Source: Candidatus Leptofilum gracile
GTDB lineage: Bacteria; Chloroflexota; Anaerolineae; Promineifilales; Promineifilaceae
DNA length: 64,000 nucleotides
Assembly (NCBI GenBank): GCA_016713825.1
Contig: JADJOJ010000006.1
Location: forward strand, 310,001 to 374,000
Direction: 5' to 3'
Shown: positions 61,279-64,000 of the stretch, piece after piece
How positions within the stretch are numbered: position 1 is the first letter of the stretch
How the letters are laid out: every line of letters begins with the position of its first letter
Made by a program: the position numbers and the translations under genes
Notes under the pieces: generated by a model
Database searches by the model: none
The model's input: only the letters and a program-made list of their open reading frames with translations
Told to the model about the DNA's origin: nothing

Positions 61279-61983
61279 TTACGGAAACAGGCGGCGCGTT
61301 TTAACTTCAGCCACGGCATCTTCCCGGTAACGGTAAAGCATGGCGGGGCGACCTTCCCCCTCTTTTTTCTTTTCCCCGGTTTCTTCCAAAATTTCGGCTG
61401 ACAAGATTTTGCGCCGAAAATTACGCTTGTCTAGCTCTTCCCCCAGAATAATTTCGTAGGCCGTTTGTAACTCAGTAAGGGTAAACACGTCTGGCAGCAA
61501 CCGAAATCCGACTGAGCTGTACTCCAGCTTGTAGCGCAGCCGCCTGTAAGCATACTCAACAATTTCGGCATGGTCGAAGGCGAGCGGGGGTAGCTGCGAG
61601 ATGGGGAACCAGCCCGTTTCGCTGGCATCGCGGCCGACTTTGTGGTGGATGGCATCGTGCGGCACGAGGGCGAAGTAAGCGACGGTAATGACGCGGGTGC
61701 GCGGGTCACGGTTTGGCTCGCCGAAGGTGTATAACTGCTCTGTGTACACATCGGTAACACCCGTTTCATCGGCCAGGGCGCGTACGGCCGCTTTTTCCAA
61801 TGATTCATTCATTTTCACAAATGAGCCGGGGATGGCCCACATGTTGGCAAACGGTGCGGCCTGCCGCTTGATGAGCAGCACCTTCAGCTTATCCTCGACC
61901 AAGGAAAAGATGACGACGTCTACGGTGACAGACGGCCGTTCAAACACACTCGGATCATAATTGGCAGGTAACTCGACAGACAA
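61279..61983 (-). CDS. Nudix protein with winged-helix C-terminus (NrtR-like regulator)
   Basis: The 234-residue protein has a Nudix domain (VDVVIFSLVEDKLKVLLIKR, WAIPGSFVKMNESLEKAA) and a C-terminal winged-helix-like region (VFTLTELQTAYEIILGEELD, NFRRKILSAEILEETGE), the layout of NrtR regulators of NAD metabolism that sense ADP-ribose. The Nudix box reads RALADETGV where catalysts have REUxEExGU, so the first catalytic Glu is Ala and one further Glu is Asp; hydrolysis is probably lost, as in many NrtR proteins. No NAD genes are adjacent. The start is TTG with GGAGG five bases before. It is convergent with the DtxR-type gene. Confidence 0.82.
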   Translation of the reverse strand: MSVELPANYDPSVFERPSVTVDVVIFSLVEDKLKVLLIKRQAAPFANMWAIPGSFVKMNESLEKAAVRALADETGVTDVYTEQLYTFGEPNRDPRTRVITVAYFALVPHDAIHHKVGRDASETGWFPISQLPPLAFDHAEIVEYAYRRLRYKLEYSSVGFRLLPDVFTLTELQTAYEIILGEELDKRNFRRKILSAEILEETGEKKKEGEGRPAMLYRYREDAVAEVKTRRLFP

Positions 61984-62067
61984 CTTGCCTCCAGGTAAAT
62001 CAATCGGCGTAAATAAAAAGTCTCCAGCCAGAAGCTAGAGACTTAAAATAGGCTATGCAACCTTAAA

Positions 62068-63276
62068 CTACTGTCCAGACTCGTTTGGGTTCTCTGGTGG
62101 TAAGGTTAGAAACGGCCGTCCTTCCATCGATGGATGCAGGTCAAAGTTCGACTGATCCGGGATAGCCAAACCACCCTGGTCAATAATCTGTGGCAGGCTA
62201 ACGCTTGTGGTTACAAACACCGTTTGGTCACCGGGCGAGCGCAGCGCCAGGTTGATATCTACCCCACGAATCATGGCCCAGTTCAGCGCCAAGGCATCTT
62301 GCGAAGACATACTCAAAATTATCACGTCTGGCTGTGATTCCAAACGAGAAGGAATGGGCGTAGGTGTTGGTGGAACGGTTCCATCTTCTGCTGGCTGAGC
62401 CGCCGCGCGAGCCGCAATTTGCTCTTGCTCCAAAATACGCGGGTCTTCCCATGTGCCAACATAGAGCACCTCTGCCTGCTGAATGGTTAGTTGGGTGACA
62501 CGTTTCGGAATGGGCAAACCGGGAGTAAAGTCTTGCCCTTCAAGAAAAATGGTGCTGGGGTATATAGCCGCGACCTGGTTGATTTCGGGAATGAATTCGA
62601 GACGGCCGTCTTTCACTTCTGGGAACAAGAACGGTTGCCCATTAAGCAGCGCCGAATTAATGACCCGAGCTACATTGTTGGGCAAAATCGTACCAAATTG
62701 CGGATCGATATCCACAACCCGCATTGTCATCATCATATCGACCAAATCGCCAGGGCGCATTGCCAGGGCTGCCCCGTTAAACCGATCTATAGGGAAGGCA
62801 ACGGCTACTTCGCCAAATGGCACATACAAAGCCAGGTCAGAACCAAATGAAGCAATATCTGTCGGATTCAAAGCCAGCATAGGGCTTAACAGGGATTGCC
62901 CTCTAGAAATATCTACTTTGGTAATACGGCCCACCAGCTGCGTGGTATCTGTGTAGGTATAACCACCTTGAAGGGCAATATTGGTACGGGGCCACCGCTG
63001 AACTTCCAATAGTTCATCTGTTATCATGGTGCCTACTGGAATATTAACCTTGGCTACAACCACATCTTCCAGGCCAGGAGTCGCGGTTGGCGGTGGAGCC
63101 AGTGGCTCCGTAACGCCGCCATCTTCAGCAGCCTCAGTAACGGCACCATCTTCACTGCCACCATTACCAAGGAAACTAGCCAAGGGGCCAATACCGCTGT
63201 TACCCAACAGCAATAGCGCAGCAGCCGCTACCAAAATCAATACCAAAATCAGGAGAATGAACGTTCTGAGACGCAT
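62068..63276 (-). CDS. CpaB/RcpC-type Flp pilus assembly protein
   Basis: The 402-residue protein begins with one membrane helix (TFILLILVLILVAAAALLLL), then a SAF-type domain (VVVAKVNIPVGTMITDELLE, VGRITKVDISRGQSLLSPML) and the RcpC domain (VAFPIDRFNGAALAMRPGDLVDMMMTMR, LTIQQAEVLYVGTWE, VFVTTSVSLPQIID). CpaB works at the cell envelope in Tad pilus assembly. It lacks any known outer-membrane secretin partner here, fitting a monoderm-like envelope. It lies just downstream of a second CpaB-like gene on the same strand. Confidence 0.88.
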   Translation of the reverse strand: MRLRTFILLILVLILVAAAALLLLGNSGIGPLASFLGNGGSEDGAVTEAAEDGGVTEPLAPPPTATPGLEDVVVAKVNIPVGTMITDELLEVQRWPRTNIALQGGYTYTDTTQLVGRITKVDISRGQSLLSPMLALNPTDIASFGSDLALYVPFGEVAVAFPIDRFNGAALAMRPGDLVDMMMTMRVVDIDPQFGTILPNNVARVINSALLNGQPFLFPEVKDGRLEFIPEINQVAAIYPSTIFLEGQDFTPGLPIPKRVTQLTIQQAEVLYVGTWEDPRILEQEQIAARAAAQPAEDGTVPPTPTPIPSRLESQPDVIILSMSSQDALALNWAMIRGVDINLALRSPGDQTVFVTTSVSLPQIIDQGGLAIPDQSNFDLHPSMEGRPFLTLPPENPNESGQ

Positions 63277-63326
63277 AACATGGTCCTTGTTAAGTTAATC
63301 TTAGCCTTGAAATTGACAGCCTTTCA

Positions 63327-64000
63327 CTATTCAGGCACAGATCCTTCGTCAGGTGGAGGGGTTGGTGTTATCTCAACTTGTGTTGCTTCTACCGAATACC
63401 CCAGGTTTGGCGGAATCTCAACATTAAACCGCTCCAGAAGGAAGTCTAATGTCATGTTTTCCACACTGTACAGTTGACCATCGTTCACACCACGCAAAGC
63501 AAAGAATAACTGGGCATTTACTTCTACGGCGTAGCGTAGTAAAAGCTGTTGCTGTGGCTGCAAAGCGACGACTATAACATCAGGCGGTGATGGCGTAGCC
63601 GTTGGGGCCAAAGCCGGAGGTGGTGTTGGGGTAGGATCCCCTTCGGCCACAGGTTCTGGCGTGGGTGTTGGAATGAGATCAGCAGGATTGCCAGGTAAGC
63701 TATATTGGCCAACCTGAATAACCCGTGCGTTTTGAATAATCATGCTTACCGGCACCGGACGCGGTGCAATATCTTCTTCGTTGGGGAAAATATGGGCCAA
63801 ATCGCCCGTCGGCAGCTCTTCGAAGCGGCCAATGGGCTCAACTGGGAACAAAACTACGCCCGCTGTTGTCGTAATAACATCACCAGAGCCGAGTGCCTCA
63901 ATCGCATCAATCTGTTCTTCCAGGTAAAACGCGGCATTGTTGGGCAAATAGGTTTGGAACTCTTCATCAATTTGGCGGAAGAAGAAGGTGACCATAATGT
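63327..64000 (-). CDS. Second CpaB-like protein (5' end outside the window)
   Basis: The frame stays open to the window edge, so the start lies beyond 64000. The visible 222 or more residues contain SAF/RcpC-type segments (ALGSGDVITTTAGVVLFPVE, VPVSMIIQNARVIQVGQY, VIVVALQPQQQLLLRYAVEV, FFALRGVNDGQLY) and Pro/Thr-rich linkers (IPTPTPEPVAEGDPTPTPPP). It parallels the CpaB protein 50 bases downstream but is diverged. Two CpaB-like genes in tandem suggest a heteromeric or duplicated assembly factor of the Tad pilus. Confidence 0.8.
   Translation of the reverse strand, partial: IMVTFFFRQIDEEFQTYLPNNAAFYLEEQIDAIEALGSGDVITTTAGVVLFPVEPIGRFEELPTGDLAHIFPNEEDIAPRPVPVSMIIQNARVIQVGQYSLPGNPADLIPTPTPEPVAEGDPTPTPPPALAPTATPSPPDVIVVALQPQQQLLLRYAVEVNAQLFFALRGVNDGQLYSVENMTLDFLLERFNVEIPPNLGYSVEATQVEITPTPPPDEGSVPE

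Overview
The window reads as a stretch of a GC-rich (high-50s percent by eye) chromosome of a filament-type Chloroflexota (Anaerolineae/Caldilineae-like). This is inferred from protein flavour: one-membrane-style lipoproteins, Hanks-type kinases with extracellular TSP3 repeats, Tad-pilus genes, an effector-associated-domain protein and many intergenic palindromic repeats. No rRNA is present to confirm it. Coding density is high. Three tRNAs (Phe, Gly, Cys) sit together near 58.4-58.7 kb.

Layout. 0-3.1 kb: end of a polar amino-acid ABC transporter (permease, ATPase) and a membrane-anchored solute-binding-like protein. 3.5-6.7 kb: a two-gene putative conflict module, an EAD1-type protein and a STAND-like/TPR protein that share an unusual glycine-rich module. 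7-11.2 kb: aspartate-type aminotransferase, PqqB-like metallo-beta-lactamase fold protein, fluoride channel, phosphoglycerate kinase. 11.7-20 kb: a cNMP-domain histidine kinase and two giant Ser/Thr kinases (kinase, FHA, Ig-like, TM, TSP3). 20.3-24.7 kb: class-V aminotransferase and a FAD/Fe-S glycolate or D-lactate oxidase. 24.8-30.1 kb: mtaB, mscS-like channel, and leuS preceded by a leucine-rich leader ORF and a terminator. 30-49.3 kb: a beta-1,3-glucan (laminarin-type) utilisation locus: large GH94-like phosphorylase, giant multidomain GH16, lipoprotein GH16, GH3, sugar ABC transporter and divergent LacI regulator with three matching operators, then a GH13 enzyme. 49.4-56.4 kb: LysM protein, EF-P, a three-gene zinc-ribbon operon, RidA, response regulator, nucleoside hydrolase, IMPACT-family protein. 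56.5-64 kb: a possible small-RNA locus, Tad pilus CpaF, tRNAs, PepF, a DtxR/MntR-type regulator, an NrtR-like Nudix protein and two CpaB-like proteins.

Three genome-scale signals stand out. (1) The palindrome ACGGCCGT occurs about 100 times by hand count, in genes and spacers, on the order of 50-fold over chance; in proteins it leaves the tripeptides TAV, NGR or RP. (2) At least ten families of short paired-palindrome repeats fill intergenic gaps, and some appear to have entered coding sequence in frame (leuS, the PqqB-like gene, a 52-bp perfect palindrome in the FAD oxidase). (3) Several genes are interrupted by single-base indels, mostly at short homopolymers, which may be assembly errors or real decay.

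How the genes work together is clearest for the glucan locus: secreted and lipid-anchored GH16 enzymes would cut beta-1,3-glucan, the ABC transporter would import oligomers, and GH3 plus the phosphorylase would finish degradation under LacI control.
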